NCBI RefSeq assembly: GCF_025642135.1
Contig: NZ_CP106793.1
Span: forward strand, 6,912,001 to 6,976,000
Direction of reading: 5' to 3'
Length of the DNA: 64,000 nt
Source: Streptomyces cynarae
Lineage (GTDB): Bacteria > Actinomycetota > Actinomycetes > Streptomycetales > Streptomycetaceae
Shown here: piece by piece, positions 7,630 to 17,349 of the stretch
Numbering within the stretch: position 1 is the first letter of the stretch
How the letters are laid out: each line of letters opens with the position of its first letter
Program-made: the position numbers and the translations under genes
Notes under the pieces: model-generated
Seen by the model: only the letters and a program-made list of their open reading frames with translations
Databases searched by the model: none
Told to the model about the DNA's origin: nothing

Positions 7630-8921
7630 GGCTGCATCCCCTTCAGCATCAGCTCGGCGAGCCCGAGGTCGATCCCCGGCGGCAGGCGGCGCGCCCCGTC
7701 GGACGTGCCGTAGCTCGCGGTGCACACCGGCGGGCACAGCGGGCCGCCGCCGCCCGAGGGAGCGGAGGGGGTGACCGACGGCTTCGGCACCTTCGGCAGG
7801 CCCGGGGCGCTGGGCAGCGCGGTGGGCACCGGCACGGGGACGCCGGGCAGGCCGGGAAGGGACGGCGTGGGAACCGGCTGCTTCCCGGATCCGCCGTTCT
7901 TGCCGCCCTTGCCGGGCTCGTCGGCGAGATTGCCGTACAGGTCCGCGAGGTCGAGGTCGGCGGTGATCTTGAGGTTGACGTAGTCGCCCTTCACGGCGTC
8001 GACCACGTTGCGGGGGAACGGGTACGTCGTCAGCAGCTCGAGGGAGTTCGGCAGGTCGTCGCCCGCCTTGTTCAGCTGTTGGAGGATCGGCCGGAGTTCC
8101 TTCAGGTTGGTGACCGTGTCGTCGCGCGAGGCGTTGACGACCCGGGTGCCGGTCGTGCCGAGCCTGGACAGCGCGGTGAGCATCTTCGTCAGGTCGCGCC
8201 GCTGGTCGGCCAGTACCTTCAGGGCGGGCGGGATCGTGTCGACGGCCTGGGCGATCGTCTCCTTCTCCGTCCCGAGCCGCTTGGCCAGCCGGTCGATGCC
8301 CTCGAGCGCCCGTACGATCTCCGAGCGCTGCCGGTCCAGGCCGCCCAGGAACGTGTCGAGTTGCCCCAGCAGCGACCGGACCCTCGTCTCGCGGCCGTCC
8401 AGGGCCTTGTTCAGCTCCACGGTGATGGTCTTGAGCTGGGCCACGCCGCCGCCGTTGAGGAGCGCGGACAGCGCGGACAGCACCTCCTCGATCTCCGGGT
8501 TGCGGCCGCTGCGGGACAGCGGGATCACATCGCCGTCGCGCAGCCGGCCCACGGAAGCGGTACCGGTCGGTGCGGACAGCGCCACGTACTTCTCACCCAG
8601 GATGCTGGTCTGCCTGAGGTCGGCGACCGCGTTGGCGGGCAGCTTCGCCGAGTCGGCCACCCGCAGCCGCACCCGCGCGTGCCAGCCGTCCAGCTCGACC
8701 TTCTCGACGGCGCCCACGGTGACGTCGTTGACCTTGACCGCCGACTGCGGCACCAGGTCGAGGACGTCCCGGAACTCCACCGTGACGTGGTAGGCGTGGC
8801 CGTCGGAGGCGGCGCCGCCGGGCAGCGGGATGTCGTACCAGCCGTTGAACCCGCACCCGGACAGCAGCAGCGAAGCGGCCGCCGTCCACGCGACCGTCCG
8901 GCCCGTGCGCCGCGCGCTCAT
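7626..8921 (-). CDS. mceE: MCE family lipoprotein, MceE position
   Basis: This 431-aa protein is the lipoprotein member of the set. The N-terminus ends in the lipobox LLLSGC with Cys23 as the lipidation site. The MlaD/Mce domain follows at about residues 45-120 ([20 protein letters not shown]), then a long helical region, and a Pro-rich C-terminal tail of repeated [15 protein letters not shown] type that probably spans the wall. The start ATG 8921 overlaps the mceD stop (ATGA). A lipoprotein in fifth position is the rule in actinobacterial mce operons (LprK-type in mycobacteria). Confidence 0.93.
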   Translation of the reverse strand: MSARRTGRTVAWTAAASLLLSGCGFNGWYDIPLPGGAASDGHAYHVTVEFRDVLDLVPQSAVKVNDVTVGAVEKVELDGWHARVRLRVADSAKLPANAVADLRQTSILGEKYVALSAPTGTASVGRLRDGDVIPLSRSGRNPEIEEVLSALSALLNGGGVAQLKTITVELNKALDGRETRVRSLLGQLDTFLGGLDRQRSEIVRALEGIDRLAKRLGTEKETIAQAVDTIPPALKVLADQRRDLTKMLTALSRLGTTGTRVVNASRDDTVTNLKELRPILQQLNKAGDDLPNSLELLTTYPFPRNVVDAVKGDYVNLKITADLDLADLYGNLADEPGKGGKNGGSGKQPVPTPSLPGLPGVPVPVPTALPSAPGLPKVPKPSVTPSAPSGGGGPLCPPVCTASYGTSDGARRLPPGIDLGLAELMLKGMQP

Positions 8922-10045
8922 GCCGCGCCCCCGAGGATTCCGCCGAGGGTCCGGTCGACCGTGCCCGTGCCCGTGGGGGCGGCGGGAAGCTCGGGCAGCG
9001 AGTCGAAGAGTTTCCGCAGCTGTGCGCAGTCGGGGTTCTTGCCGCCCGCGTCCCCGGTGGTCTTCAGCAGGGAGCACAGCAGGGACGCCGGGTCCTGCGG
9101 AGCTTGGGCGTTGTTGCGGGTGTCGAGGGTGCCGGCGGACGGGTTGTAGGCGTTCTGCAGGTTCGACAGGCCGGTGGGGGCGACGTCCAACAGCTCCTCC
9201 AGTGCGGCCCGTTGCGTGACCAGGACCTGGGTGACCTTGCTGAGGCCATCGACGTCCGAGGTCAGTGCCGTCTTGTTGTGCTTGACGAAGTCGGAGACGT
9301 CGGCGAGGGCCGTCCCGAGGTACTTGAGCGCGGCGGCGAGGTCCGTGCGCTCCCCGGCGAGCTGCCCCGCCACCTCGGCGAGACTGTCGTTGAACGACCG
9401 CACGCTCTGGTCGTCGGCCGCCAGCGCCGCCGTGAACACCTGGAGGTTGCGCACGGTGCCGAACAGGTCGCCCCGGCCGTCGGACAGTGTGGTGACCGCC
9501 TGGGAGAGGTCCTCGACGGACTGGTTGAGGTTCGTGCCCTGGCCCTTGAGGTTGTCCGCGCTCACCCCGAGCAGCCGCGACAGGGAGCCGTCCTTGTTGG
9601 CGCCCTTCGGGCCGAGCGCGTCGGCCGTGGTGTGCAGGCTGTCGAAGATCCGGTCCAGCTCGACGGGCACGGCCGTGCGCGACTCGGGGATGACGGCGCC
9701 GTCCCGCAGCACCGGGCCCTTGCGGTACACCGGCAGCAGCTGCACATAACGGTCGCTGACCACGGACGAGTTGATGATCGCGGCCTGGGCGCCCGCGGGG
9801 ACCTTCCGTCCCGCGTCGTACTCCAGGTCCACCCGCACCCGGTCGCCCTGAGGTGTGATCTTCCGGACCTGACCGATACGGACGCCGAGGACACGGACGT
9901 CGGAGCCGGGGTAGATGCCGACGGTGCGCGGGAAGTACGCGGTGACGCGGACCGTACGCGGGTGCGGCCACAACACGACGGCGACGACGGCGACCACCGC
10001 GAGCACGGTGAGCAGGGCCAGGGCCTGCCGGAAGCGTTTGTTCAC
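8918..10045 (-). CDS. mceD: MCE family protein, MceD position
   Basis: This 375-aa protein has a single N-terminal membrane helix (about residues 8-26, very Val/Ala-rich) and an MlaD/Mce domain (about 34-110, [20 protein letters not shown] and [10 protein letters not shown]). A helical domain follows that should build the hydrophobic tunnel of the hexamer. The C-terminal part has two Cys pairs (LLCSLL, NPDCAQL). GTG 10045 overlaps the mceC stop. It is an ordinary member of the operon. Confidence 0.92.
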   Translation of the reverse strand: MNKRFRQALALLTVLAVVAVVAVVLWPHPRTVRVTAYFPRTVGIYPGSDVRVLGVRIGQVRKITPQGDRVRVDLEYDAGRKVPAGAQAAIINSSVVSDRYVQLLPVYRKGPVLRDGAVIPESRTAVPVELDRIFDSLHTTADALGPKGANKDGSLSRLLGVSADNLKGQGTNLNQSVEDLSQAVTTLSDGRGDLFGTVRNLQVFTAALAADDQSVRSFNDSLAEVAGQLAGERTDLAAALKYLGTALADVSDFVKHNKTALTSDVDGLSKVTQVLVTQRAALEELLDVAPTGLSNLQNAYNPSAGTLDTRNNAQAPQDPASLLCSLLKTTGDAGGKNPDCAQLRKLFDSLPELPAAPTGTGTVDRTLGGILGGAA

Positions 10046-11283
10046 TGGGAGCCTCCCGTGCGCGGCACCACCGGGGCGGCCACCAGGTTCTGGACGTAGG
10101 AGTCGAACCAGCGGCCGTTGCCGAGGGTGTTGGTGAACAGCCGGACGTAGGGAGCGAGCAGGCTGACGCTGCGGTCCAGGCTCGCCTGGTTGCGCTCCAG
10201 CATCCGGACGAACGTGTTGAGGTTCTGAAGCGCGGGTCCGATCTGCTTCTGGTTGTCGTCGACCAGGCCCGACAGCTCGATGCCCAGCGCCGCCGAAGTC
10301 TTGAGCAGCGTGTGGATCGCCTCGCGCCGCTCGCTGATCTCCTGGAAGAGCTTGTCGCCGTCCTTCACCAGGGCGGAGAAGTCCTTCGTGTGCTCGGCCA
10401 GCACGCCGGTGACCCCGTTCGCGTGCTTGAGGAGGTCGCCCAGGGCCTGGTCGCGCGAGGCGATGGTCCGAGAGATCCGGGACAGCCCCTGGATGGAGGC
10501 CTTCACCTCGGCGGGGGAGTCCTGGAAGGTGGTGGAGATGGTGTCCATGGCCTTCGCCAGCCGCTGGGTGTCGACCTTCTCCGTCGTGGTGGTCAGATCG
10601 CTGAACGCCTGCACCACGTCGTACGCCGACACCGTCCGCCCGATCGGGATCTCGCCGCCCGGCTTCAGCCGGCCGGGCCCCTTCGGGTACAGCGCCAGGT
10701 ACTTGGCGCCCAGGATCGTCTTCACCCGGATCGCGGCGGTCGTCGCGGTGCCCATCGCCGGGTCGCCCTTGATCTTGAACGTCACCTTCACGTGGTCGCC
10801 GTCGAGGTCGACGCCCTCGACCTTGCCGACCTTGACGCCGGCGATCCGCACCTCGTCGCCCGGCTTGAGTCCGCCCGCCTCGGAGAAGGCCGCGTCGTAC
10901 GTCTCGCCGTCGCCGATCAGCGGCAGGCTGTCGGCGTTGAACGCGGCGACGGTCAGCAGGGCGAGAGTCAGGAGGCCCACGGCACCGACCACGACGGGAT
11001 TACGCTCGCGGAACGGCTTCAGCCGCGGCCGGCGCAGCCGGATCGCGGGCAGCTTCGGCGGCAGGACGTGCACCTTCACCAGGGGCTCCGGGCCCCGGGT
11101 CCGGCGCGGCAGAGGGCGGGGCGTCGGCAGCTTCGGCGGGAGGACCCGCACTTTCACGAGAGGCTCCGGGCGACTCGGCCTGCGGGGCAGCAGGCGGACC
11201 GTCGGCAGCTTCGGGGGCAGGACCCGCACCTTCACCAGCGGCTCGGGGCGCCGGGTCCTGCCGGGCGTGACGGGCGTCCTCAT
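10042..11283 (-). CDS. mceC: MCE family protein, MceC position, with basic repeat extension
   Basis: This 413-aa Mce subunit has a membrane helix at about residues 96-117 ([20 protein letters not shown]), an MlaD/Mce domain (about 128-205, [20 protein letters not shown]) and a helical C-terminal region. It is unusual in having about 90 residues before the membrane helix. These hold three near-copies of a 26-residue basic, proline-rich unit ([16 protein letters not shown]), described separately. The ATG at 11283 overlaps the mceB stop, which supports this start and therefore the extension being translated. The extension should face the cytoplasm, where it could meet the ATPase; this is a guess from topology. 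Confidence 0.9.
   Translation of the reverse strand: MRTPVTPGRTRRPEPLVKVRVLPPKLPTVRLLPRRPSRPEPLVKVRVLPPKLPTPRPLPRRTRGPEPLVKVHVLPPKLPAIRLRRPRLKPFRERNPVVVGAVGLLTLALLTVAAFNADSLPLIGDGETYDAAFSEAGGLKPGDEVRIAGVKVGKVEGVDLDGDHVKVTFKIKGDPAMGTATTAAIRVKTILGAKYLALYPKGPGRLKPGGEIPIGRTVSAYDVVQAFSDLTTTTEKVDTQRLAKAMDTISTTFQDSPAEVKASIQGLSRISRTIASRDQALGDLLKHANGVTGVLAEHTKDFSALVKDGDKLFQEISERREAIHTLLKTSAALGIELSGLVDDNQKQIGPALQNLNTFVRMLERNQASLDRSVSLLAPYVRLFTNTLGNGRWFDSYVQNLVAAPVVPRTGGSQ
11023..11250 (-). repeat. Three 78-bp tandem repeats in mceC
   Basis: Residues 12-37, 38-63 and 64-87 of MceC are near-identical 26-residue units containing [16 protein letters not shown] followed by a basic PRR or RRP stretch. The DNA repeats with a 78-bp period. 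The third copy is the most diverged ([17 protein letters not shown]). Confidence 0.85.
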
Positions 11284-12317
11284 GCGCCGCACCTCGCCTG
11301 CGCCACATGGAAGTCCGGGGTGATGATCTGCTTCGTCTTCGGCAGCACGATCCGGCCGTCGAAGTCGCACAGGTAGAAGTTGAACCAGGAGCCGTACGAC
11401 GCCGTCCCCGTCAGCGCGTTCAGCTTGTTCGGCAGCCGCTGCAGCACACCCTCCACGGTCTTCTCGTTCCTGTTCAGCGTTCCGGTGAGCCGGTTCAGCC
11501 CGGCGATGTCGTCCTTCAGCGGCGGACGCGCGTCCCGTAGCAGCCCGGAGGTGGCCTCGGTCAGGTCGCCGATGCTCACCAGGGAGTCCCCGATGGGCTT
11601 GCGGTCGGCGGACAGCCCGGAGATCACCCGCCGCAGCTGGGTGATCAGCGCGGAGAAGCGGGCGCCGCGCCGGTCGAGCGTGTCCAGCACGGTGTTGAGG
11701 TTGTCGATCACCGAGCCGATCAACTGGTCCCGGTCGGCGAGGGTCGTGGTGAGCGACGCCGTGTGCGCGAGCAGGCTGTTCACGGTGGAGCCCTCGCCCT
11801 GCAGGGTCTGGATGATCTCGGTGGCGAGCTGGTTGACGTCGTTCGGGCTGAGTGCGGCGAACAGCGGTTTGAAGCCGTTCAGCAGCGCGTTCAGGTCCAG
11901 CGCCGGCTGGGTCCGGGACAGCGGGATGGTGCCGCCGGGCCGCAGCCGGGTGCCGTCGCCCGCGCCCTCGGTGAGCGCGATGTACCGCTGCCCGACCAGG
12001 TTCCGGTAACGGAGGACCGCGTGGGTGCTGGTGAGCAGCGGGCGGTCCGCCTCCACGCTGAAGGTGACCTCCGCCAGCGTCCGGTCCTTGATCCGGATGC
12101 CCTCGACCTGACCGACCCGCACCCCGGCCACCCGGATGTCGTCGCCGTTCTCCAGGCCCGTGACGTCGCTGAACACCGCGTGGTAGGTGTCCTTGGGGGT
12201 GAAGGAGACGTTGACGATGGTGGCCGCGAGCAGGGCCGTCGCCGCGATCGTCACCAGCGCGAACAGGCCGAACTTGATCAGCGGTGCCGCGGTCTGCCGG
12301 GCTCCTGCGCTCCTCAT
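11280..12317 (-). CDS. mceB: MCE family protein, MceB position
   Basis: This 345-aa protein has an N-terminal membrane helix (about residues 15-36), then the MlaD/Mce domain (about 43-120, HAVFSDVTGLENGDDIRVAG and VGQRYIALTEG) and a helical tunnel-forming region. The C-terminal YLCDFDGRIVLP is typical of the MceB group. The start ATG 12317 overlaps the mceA stop by 4 bp. It belongs to the coupled mceA-F chain and has the usual length for the family. Confidence 0.92.
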   Translation of the reverse strand: MRSAGARQTAAPLIKFGLFALVTIAATALLAATIVNVSFTPKDTYHAVFSDVTGLENGDDIRVAGVRVGQVEGIRIKDRTLAEVTFSVEADRPLLTSTHAVLRYRNLVGQRYIALTEGAGDGTRLRPGGTIPLSRTQPALDLNALLNGFKPLFAALSPNDVNQLATEIIQTLQGEGSTVNSLLAHTASLTTTLADRDQLIGSVIDNLNTVLDTLDRRGARFSALITQLRRVISGLSADRKPIGDSLVSIGDLTEATSGLLRDARPPLKDDIAGLNRLTGTLNRNEKTVEGVLQRLPNKLNALTGTASYGSWFNFYLCDFDGRIVLPKTKQIITPDFHVAQARCGA

Positions 12318-13564
12318 GCGACGCTCACCGCCGTTCCGCGGGCCAGCGGCCCGAACAGCAGGGTCGCGACGGGCGGCACCTGGTCGGCGGGCACGCCCAT
12401 GACGGGAGCCACGAGCGAGCCCACGGCCCGCTGTTCGGCCCGGGTGGCGGACACGTCGACACCTCCGGGGAGAGCGCCGCCGTCCGAAGCACCGGACGAC
12501 GTACCGTCGTTGAGCTTGGGTTTCGGTCCGGGCACCGGCGGATGGGGCAGTCCCCGGCAGTCGGGTCCCGACCGGTCCGCGTAGCGCGGCTCCTCGCCCG
12601 GCCGGTACGCGCCCTGCGGACGCACGACCTCGAGGGTGATCCGCATCTCGCCGCCCCGGAAGGCGTCCTCCGACACCTGCTCCTGGTGGACCAGGCCCTG
12701 CAGGAGGCAGGGGTACTCGGGGGAGTAGCGGGCGAACAGCTCGAGCGTGGGGCGGGACACCCGGCCGAGGGTGATCAGCCGGTCGCCGTTCTCGTCGAAG
12801 AAGTCCCGCCCGGTGTCCGCGACGGTCGCGGTGGTGCGGAGCGCGGCGGCCAGCTCGTTCTTCTTCTCGACGAGGGTGCGGCTGGTGGTGACGGTGTTGC
12901 GCAGGATCGCCATCAGATCGGGTGCCGCGTCCCCGTACACCTGGGCGACATCGGCGAAACGCGAGATGTCCTCCTGCAGCGACGGCAGATGCGGGTTCAG
13001 ACGGCGCAGATACGCCTCCACCCGGGTCAGGTTGTCGCCGATCCGGTCGCCGCGGCCCTCCAGCGCCGTGGCGAACGCCGAGAGCGTGGCGTTGAGTTCG
13101 CCGGGCTGGACCGTGCGCAGCAGCGGCAGCAGGTCGTTCATCAGCCGCTGCAGCTCGATGCCGGCCTTCGTGCGGTCCTGGGCGATGACGTCCCCGGCGC
13201 GGATGGGCCGGGCGGTGTCGTCGGCGGGCGGCACCAGGTCGACGTACTTCTCGCCGAACAGCGTCTTGGGCAGCAGCCGGGCGTGCACGTCCGACGGGAT
13301 GAACGTGACGTACTGCGGCTTGAGGGCGAGGTCGAGCGTCGCCTTCGTGCCGTCCGCGTGCACCGCGCGCACCTCGCCCACCAGCAGCCCGCGCAGCTTG
13401 ACGTCGGCGCGCGGCTCCAGCTGGTCGCCGAGGCTGTCGGCCTGGAGCGTCACGCGCACCACGGAGGTGAACGCCTGCTGGTAGACGGCCACCGCGAGCG
13501 ACAGCAGCAGCGCCAGCACGGCGATGAACGCGACGCCGTACAACCTCAGTCTCAGTGCTCGCAC
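12314..13564 (-). CDS. mceA: MCE family protein, MceA position
   Basis: This 416-aa protein is the first of the six Mce subunits. It has a membrane helix at about residues 8-28, an MlaD/Mce domain at about 36-115 (VTLQADSLGDQLEPRADVKLRG, here noted only as VRVTLQADSLGDQLEP) and a helical region ending in a flexible Pro/Ser-rich tail. GTG 13564 starts 4 bp after the yrbEB stop. Mce hexamers carry lipids or sterols across the envelope to the YrbE permease. The cargo of Streptomyces Mce systems cannot be read from the sequence. Confidence 0.92.
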   Translation of the reverse strand: MRALRLRLYGVAFIAVLALLLSLAVAVYQQAFTSVVRVTLQADSLGDQLEPRADVKLRGLLVGEVRAVHADGTKATLDLALKPQYVTFIPSDVHARLLPKTLFGEKYVDLVPPADDTARPIRAGDVIAQDRTKAGIELQRLMNDLLPLLRTVQPGELNATLSAFATALEGRGDRIGDNLTRVEAYLRRLNPHLPSLQEDISRFADVAQVYGDAAPDLMAILRNTVTTSRTLVEKKNELAAALRTTATVADTGRDFFDENGDRLITLGRVSRPTLELFARYSPEYPCLLQGLVHQEQVSEDAFRGGEMRITLEVVRPQGAYRPGEEPRYADRSGPDCRGLPHPPVPGPKPKLNDGTSSGASDGGALPGGVDVSATRAEQRAVGSLVAPVMGVPADQVPPVATLLFGPLARGTAVSVA

Positions 13565-13568
13565 CGGC

Positions 13569-14402
13569 TCACCCCGCGATCCGTACGGTCGTATTGGCGC
13601 CCCAGATCGCGAGGCTGAGGAAGAAGTCCAGGACGTTGATCGCCACGATGGAGGTGCGCACCGCCCGGCCGACCGCGACGCCGACCCCGGCCGGGCCGCC
13701 GCTCGCGTGGTAGCCGTAGTAGCAGTGCACCAGGATGATCAGGACCGCGAACACGATCACCTTGCCGAAGGACCACAGCACGTCGACGGGCGGCAGGTAC
13801 TGGTGGAAGTAGTGGTCGTACGTGCCCGTCGACTGCCCGTAGTAGCCGGTCGTGATGGTGCGTGCGGCCAGGTACGACGACAGCAGCCCGATCACGTACA
13901 GCGGGATCACCGCGACGAACCCCGCGATCATGCGGGTCGTCACCAGGAACGGCAGCGAGGGCACGCCCATCACCTCCAGCGCGTCGGTCTCCTCGCTGAT
14001 CCGCATCGCGCCGAGCTGCGCCGTGAAACCGGCGCCGACCGTCGCGGACAGGGCGAGCCCGGCCACCAGCGGCGCGATCTCCCGGGTGTTGAAGTACGCC
14101 GACAGGAACGCCACGAAGTTGGAGGTGCCGAGCTGGTTGAGGGCGGCGTAGCCCTGAAGGCCGACCTCGGTGCCGGTGAAGAACGACATGAAGGCGATCA
14201 CGCCGACCGTGCCGCCGACGACGGCGAGCGCGCCCCGGCCGAAGCTGACCTCGGCGAGCAGCCGCAGGATCTCCTTCTTGTAGCGGCGCAGGGTGCGGCC
14301 CGTCCACGCCAGTGAACGGCCGTAGAAGGAGAGCTGGGCGCCCAGATCCTCCAGGGAGCGCAGGGGCCGTTCGAGGAGCCGCAGGGGTCGTGGAGATCGC
14401 AT
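13569..14402 (-). CDS. yrbEB: ABC permease, MlaE/YrbE family, second copy
   Basis: This 277-aa integral membrane protein of the MlaE (YrbE) family forms the permease dimer of the Mce importer together with the protein at 14406. About five or six membrane segments are visible. Family motifs are VAGLALSATVGAGFTAQLGA and MRISEETDALEVMG, the conserved EExDAxxxMG loop. The start ATG 14402 lies 3 bp after the previous stop. It is the ordinary partner in every mce operon. Confidence 0.94.
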   Translation of the reverse strand: MRSPRPLRLLERPLRSLEDLGAQLSFYGRSLAWTGRTLRRYKKEILRLLAEVSFGRGALAVVGGTVGVIAFMSFFTGTEVGLQGYAALNQLGTSNFVAFLSAYFNTREIAPLVAGLALSATVGAGFTAQLGAMRISEETDALEVMGVPSLPFLVTTRMIAGFVAVIPLYVIGLLSSYLAARTITTGYYGQSTGTYDHYFHQYLPPVDVLWSFGKVIVFAVLIILVHCYYGYHASGGPAGVGVAVGRAVRTSIVAINVLDFFLSLAIWGANTTVRIAG

Positions 14403-14405
14403 CGC

Positions 14406-15176
14406 TCAACCCCTCTGCGGGACGATCTGGAAGTACACCGCGGTCATCACGAAGTTCGTCACGAACAGCAACATGAAGGTGATCACCACCGACTGGTTGA
14501 CGGCGTCCCCGACGCCCTTCGGGCCGCCTTTCGCGTTGAGCCCCTTGTAGGAGGCGACGATCGCGGCGATCGCCCCGAACACCAGCGCCTTGATCTCGGC
14601 CGCCCACAGGTCGGAGAGCTGCGCGAGGGTGGTGAAGGACGCCAGGTACGCGCCCGGCGTGCCGTTCTGGAGGACGACGTTGAAGAAATAGCCGCCGGCC
14701 ACACCGACGACGGACACCAGGCCGTTGAGCAGGACGGCCACCACCATGGACGCCAGCACGCGGGGGACGACGAGCCGGTGGATCGGGTCGATGCCGAGCA
14801 CCTGCATCGCGTCGATCTCCTCACGGATCTTGCGCGCCCCGAGGTCCGCGCAGATCGCGGTGCCGCCCGCGCCCGCGATCAGCAGCGCGGTGACGATCGG
14901 CGACGCCTCCCGCAGCACCGCCAGCACGGAGGCGGCACCGGAGAAGGACTGTGCGCCCAACTGCCGTGTCAGGCTGCCGATCTGCAGGGCGATGACCGCC
15001 CCGAAGGGGATGGACACGAGTGCCGTGGGCAGGATGGTGACGCTCGCGACGAACCACGCCTGCTGGATGAATTCCCTCGCCTGGAACGGCCGTCGGGGCA
15101 GGGTCCGTACGACGTCCAGTGCCAGCGCGAACAGGTTGCCCGAGTGGCGCAGTGGCGCGGTGGGGGACAGGCTCAT
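14406..15176 (-). CDS. yrbEA: ABC permease, MlaE/YrbE family, first copy
   Basis: This 256-aa MlaE-family permease has hydrophobic segments throughout and the loop motif KIREEIDAMQVLGIDP preceded by LLIAGAGGTAICADLGA. It pairs with the copy at 13569 to form the membrane core of the Mce lipid importer. The start ATG 15176 overlaps the ATPase stop by 4 bp (ATGA), which couples ATPase and permease synthesis. Length and topology are typical. Confidence 0.94.
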   Translation of the reverse strand: MSLSPTAPLRHSGNLFALALDVVRTLPRRPFQAREFIQQAWFVASVTILPTALVSIPFGAVIALQIGSLTRQLGAQSFSGAASVLAVLREASPIVTALLIAGAGGTAICADLGARKIREEIDAMQVLGIDPIHRLVVPRVLASMVVAVLLNGLVSVVGVAGGYFFNVVLQNGTPGAYLASFTTLAQLSDLWAAEIKALVFGAIAAIVASYKGLNAKGGPKGVGDAVNQSVVITFMLLFVTNFVMTAVYFQIVPQRG

Positions 15177-16099
15177 GCGTCGGCGGCCTCCTTCCGGTGC
15201 AGTGCGGCCTCACGTCTGGCGATGGCCTCCCAGCGGGGCGGGCGGGTGATGCCCGGGCCCGGCAGCAGCCGGGGAGTCATCTCCTGGGGCGCACTGTCGT
15301 CCAGACGCGCCAGCTCCTGCTCGACCTGGGCGGCGTCCTTCTCCTCCGCCATGCCGATGGGACCCTGCATCCGGCCGTTCAGGAACTGGCGCACCACGGG
15401 CTCGTCGCTGGTCAGCAGCTTTTCGCGGGGCCCGAACATCACCAGTTCGCGGCGGAACAGCAGCCCGATGTTGTCGGGGACCTGGCGGGCCGAGGCGATG
15501 TCGTGGGTGACGATCAGGAAGGTGGCGCCGGTCTGTGCGTTGAGGTCGACGATGAGCTGGTTGAGGTAGGCCACGCGCACCGGGTCGAGGCCCGAGTCCG
15601 GCTCGTCGAAGAGGACGATCTCCGGATCGAGCACCAGTGCCCGGGCGAGCCCGGCCCGCTTGCGCATACCGCCGGAGATCTCACCGGGCAGCTTTCCCTC
15701 GGCGCCGAGCAGGCCGACCATGTCCATCTTCTCCAGCACGATCCGCCGGATCTCGGACTCGGACTTGCGGGTGTGCTCACGCAGCGGGAAGGCGATGTTG
15801 TCGTACAGGTTCATCGAGCCGAACAGCGCGCCGTCCTGGAACAGCACGCCGAACAGCTTCCGCACCTCGTACAGCTCGTGCTCGCGCAGCCTGGTGATGT
15901 CCCGGCCCGCGACCTTCACCGAGCCGCGCTCGGGTCTGAGCAGCCCGACGAGTGTCTTGAGGAACACGGACTTGCCCGTGCCGGAGGGGCCGAGCATCAC
16001 GGAGACCTCCCCGGCGGGCAGCGTCAGCGAGACGTCCTGCCAGATGACCTGGTGCCCGAAGGACTTGGTCAGCCCTTCCACACAGATCTCGACACCCAT
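15173..16099 (-). CDS. mceG: Mce importer ATPase (MceG/Mkl)
   Basis: This 308-aa ABC ATPase energises the Mce importer. It shows Walker A GPSGTGKS (about residues 37-44), a Q-loop in LFQDGALFGSMNLYDN, the signature ISGGMRKRAGLARAL, Walker B IVLFDEPDSGLDP and the switch His in IVTHD. FGSMNLYDN is typical of the MlaF/Mkl class. The C-terminal extension of about 60 residues resembles that of mycobacterial Mkl. The start is ATG 16099, with GGTGGAG upstream. An in-frame ATG at 16138 lacks a ribosome site. It is the first gene of the operon, which runs unbroken to 5126. Confidence 0.93.
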   Translation of the reverse strand: MGVEICVEGLTKSFGHQVIWQDVSLTLPAGEVSVMLGPSGTGKSVFLKTLVGLLRPERGSVKVAGRDITRLREHELYEVRKLFGVLFQDGALFGSMNLYDNIAFPLREHTRKSESEIRRIVLEKMDMVGLLGAEGKLPGEISGGMRKRAGLARALVLDPEIVLFDEPDSGLDPVRVAYLNQLIVDLNAQTGATFLIVTHDIASARQVPDNIGLLFRRELVMFGPREKLLTSDEPVVRQFLNGRMQGPIGMAEEKDAAQVEQELARLDDSAPQEMTPRLLPGPGITRPPRWEAIARREAALHRKEAADA

Positions 16100-16232
16100 C
16101 CGCGCTCCACCCTTCGCCCGCGTGAGCAGCTCCGACATCTGCTCTACGGGGAGGGGCGGCGGGTCCGTCGCTAGGAAGCGGAAATTTTTCCGGACGCGCC
16201 GGCAGGGCCTGCGGCGGCGTTGCCGACGGGTC

Positions 16233-17296
16233 CTACGGCAGCTTCACGGAAGGCGTGCTCGGGGTGGACACGGGCAGCGAGGCGGAGGGCAGGGAGGGAA
16301 TGCCCGTCGGGACCGACGGGAGCGAGGGGGCGGTGGAGGGGACCGGCAGCTTCGGCACCGTGGGCACGCCGGGGACCCCGGGCGCCGACAGCGTCGGGAG
16401 CGGGGCCGACGACACCTCCGGCAGGGACGGCACGGACAGGGGCAGCGGTGAGCCGGTGCCCGGTGTGCGGGCCGTCTTCCGGCCGGCCGGGAGACTCTTC
16501 GTCTGCGAGGCCGGGCGCGTCCTCGGCGTATGAAGCCGGTCCGTGCTGTCGGTGCTGCCTGTGCGGAGCGGCTCGGCGCTCTGCGACACCGCCGGACGCG
16601 GGACCGGCGCGTCGGTGGAGCCCCCGCCTCCGCCCAGCGTCTGCGGCAGGACGAACCCGGCCACCACCAGCGTCGCCGCTGTAGAGGTGACCGCCACCGT
16701 CTGCGCCTTGCCGCCCCGCGCGGCCGTCCACGCCCGAGCAGGAAGAGCACGGCGCCGAGCGTCCCGGCCAGCGAGGCGCGCAGCGTGCGCCGGGCCCGGG
16801 CCAGCAACGACTCGACGGTGCGGTAGCTCAGGCCCATCCGCACGGCGACCTGACCCACGTCCAGGTCCTCGGACTTCAGCCGCAGGGCCTCCGCCTGGCG
16901 CGCCGGCAACTCCCCGCTGCGCACGGCGAGCCACCGGGCCTCGGCCCGGTCGCACACCGCCTCGTCCACGGGCACCGGGCCGGGCGTGAGGAGCGTGGGG
17001 CTGCTGCGCACCTCGGCCTCCCGGTTGACCTGCCGGTACCGGTCCACGCACAGCCGCATGGTCACCGTGGTCAGCCAGGCACCGAGGCGCTCGTCGTCGA
17101 GATCCGGGCGCTCGGCCGCACGCAGCATCGCCTCGTGCACCGCGTCCTCGGCGTCCTCCAGACTCATCGACCGGCGCCGGGCCACCTTGAGCAGGTGCTC
17201 CCGGTGGCTCCACATGCGCTTCCAGCGGTCGTCGTGGGCCGCCTGTGTCTCCGCGTACCCGGCCTCCCCTGTCTCAGCAGGCATGTCCGTCGCCAT
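16233..17296 (-). pseudogene. Membrane-anchored ECF-type sigma factor, frameshifted
   Basis: The N-terminal 185 codons encode a sigma-70 family ECF factor: region 2 (AVHEAMLRAAERPDLDDERLG..WLTTVTMRL is the shape, with DRYRQVNREAE after it) and region 4 (VAVRMGLSYRTVESLLARAR). Near 16733-16738 the frame slips. The continuation, AWTAARGGKAQTVAVTSTAA, runs into a membrane helix (TLVVAGFVLPQTLG) and a long Pro/Ser-rich outer tail ending at 16233. The tail frame stays open for about 165 codons, so either the slip is recent or it is a sequence error. The start is ATG 17296 with AAGGGG upstream. An intact gene would give a sigma factor tethered to the membrane by its own C-terminus. Confidence 0.7.
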
Positions 17297-17349
17297 GAGG
17301 GCCCCTTCGCGCTCACCCGCCGGTCCTGTGCACCCGGCGGGTGGCGACA

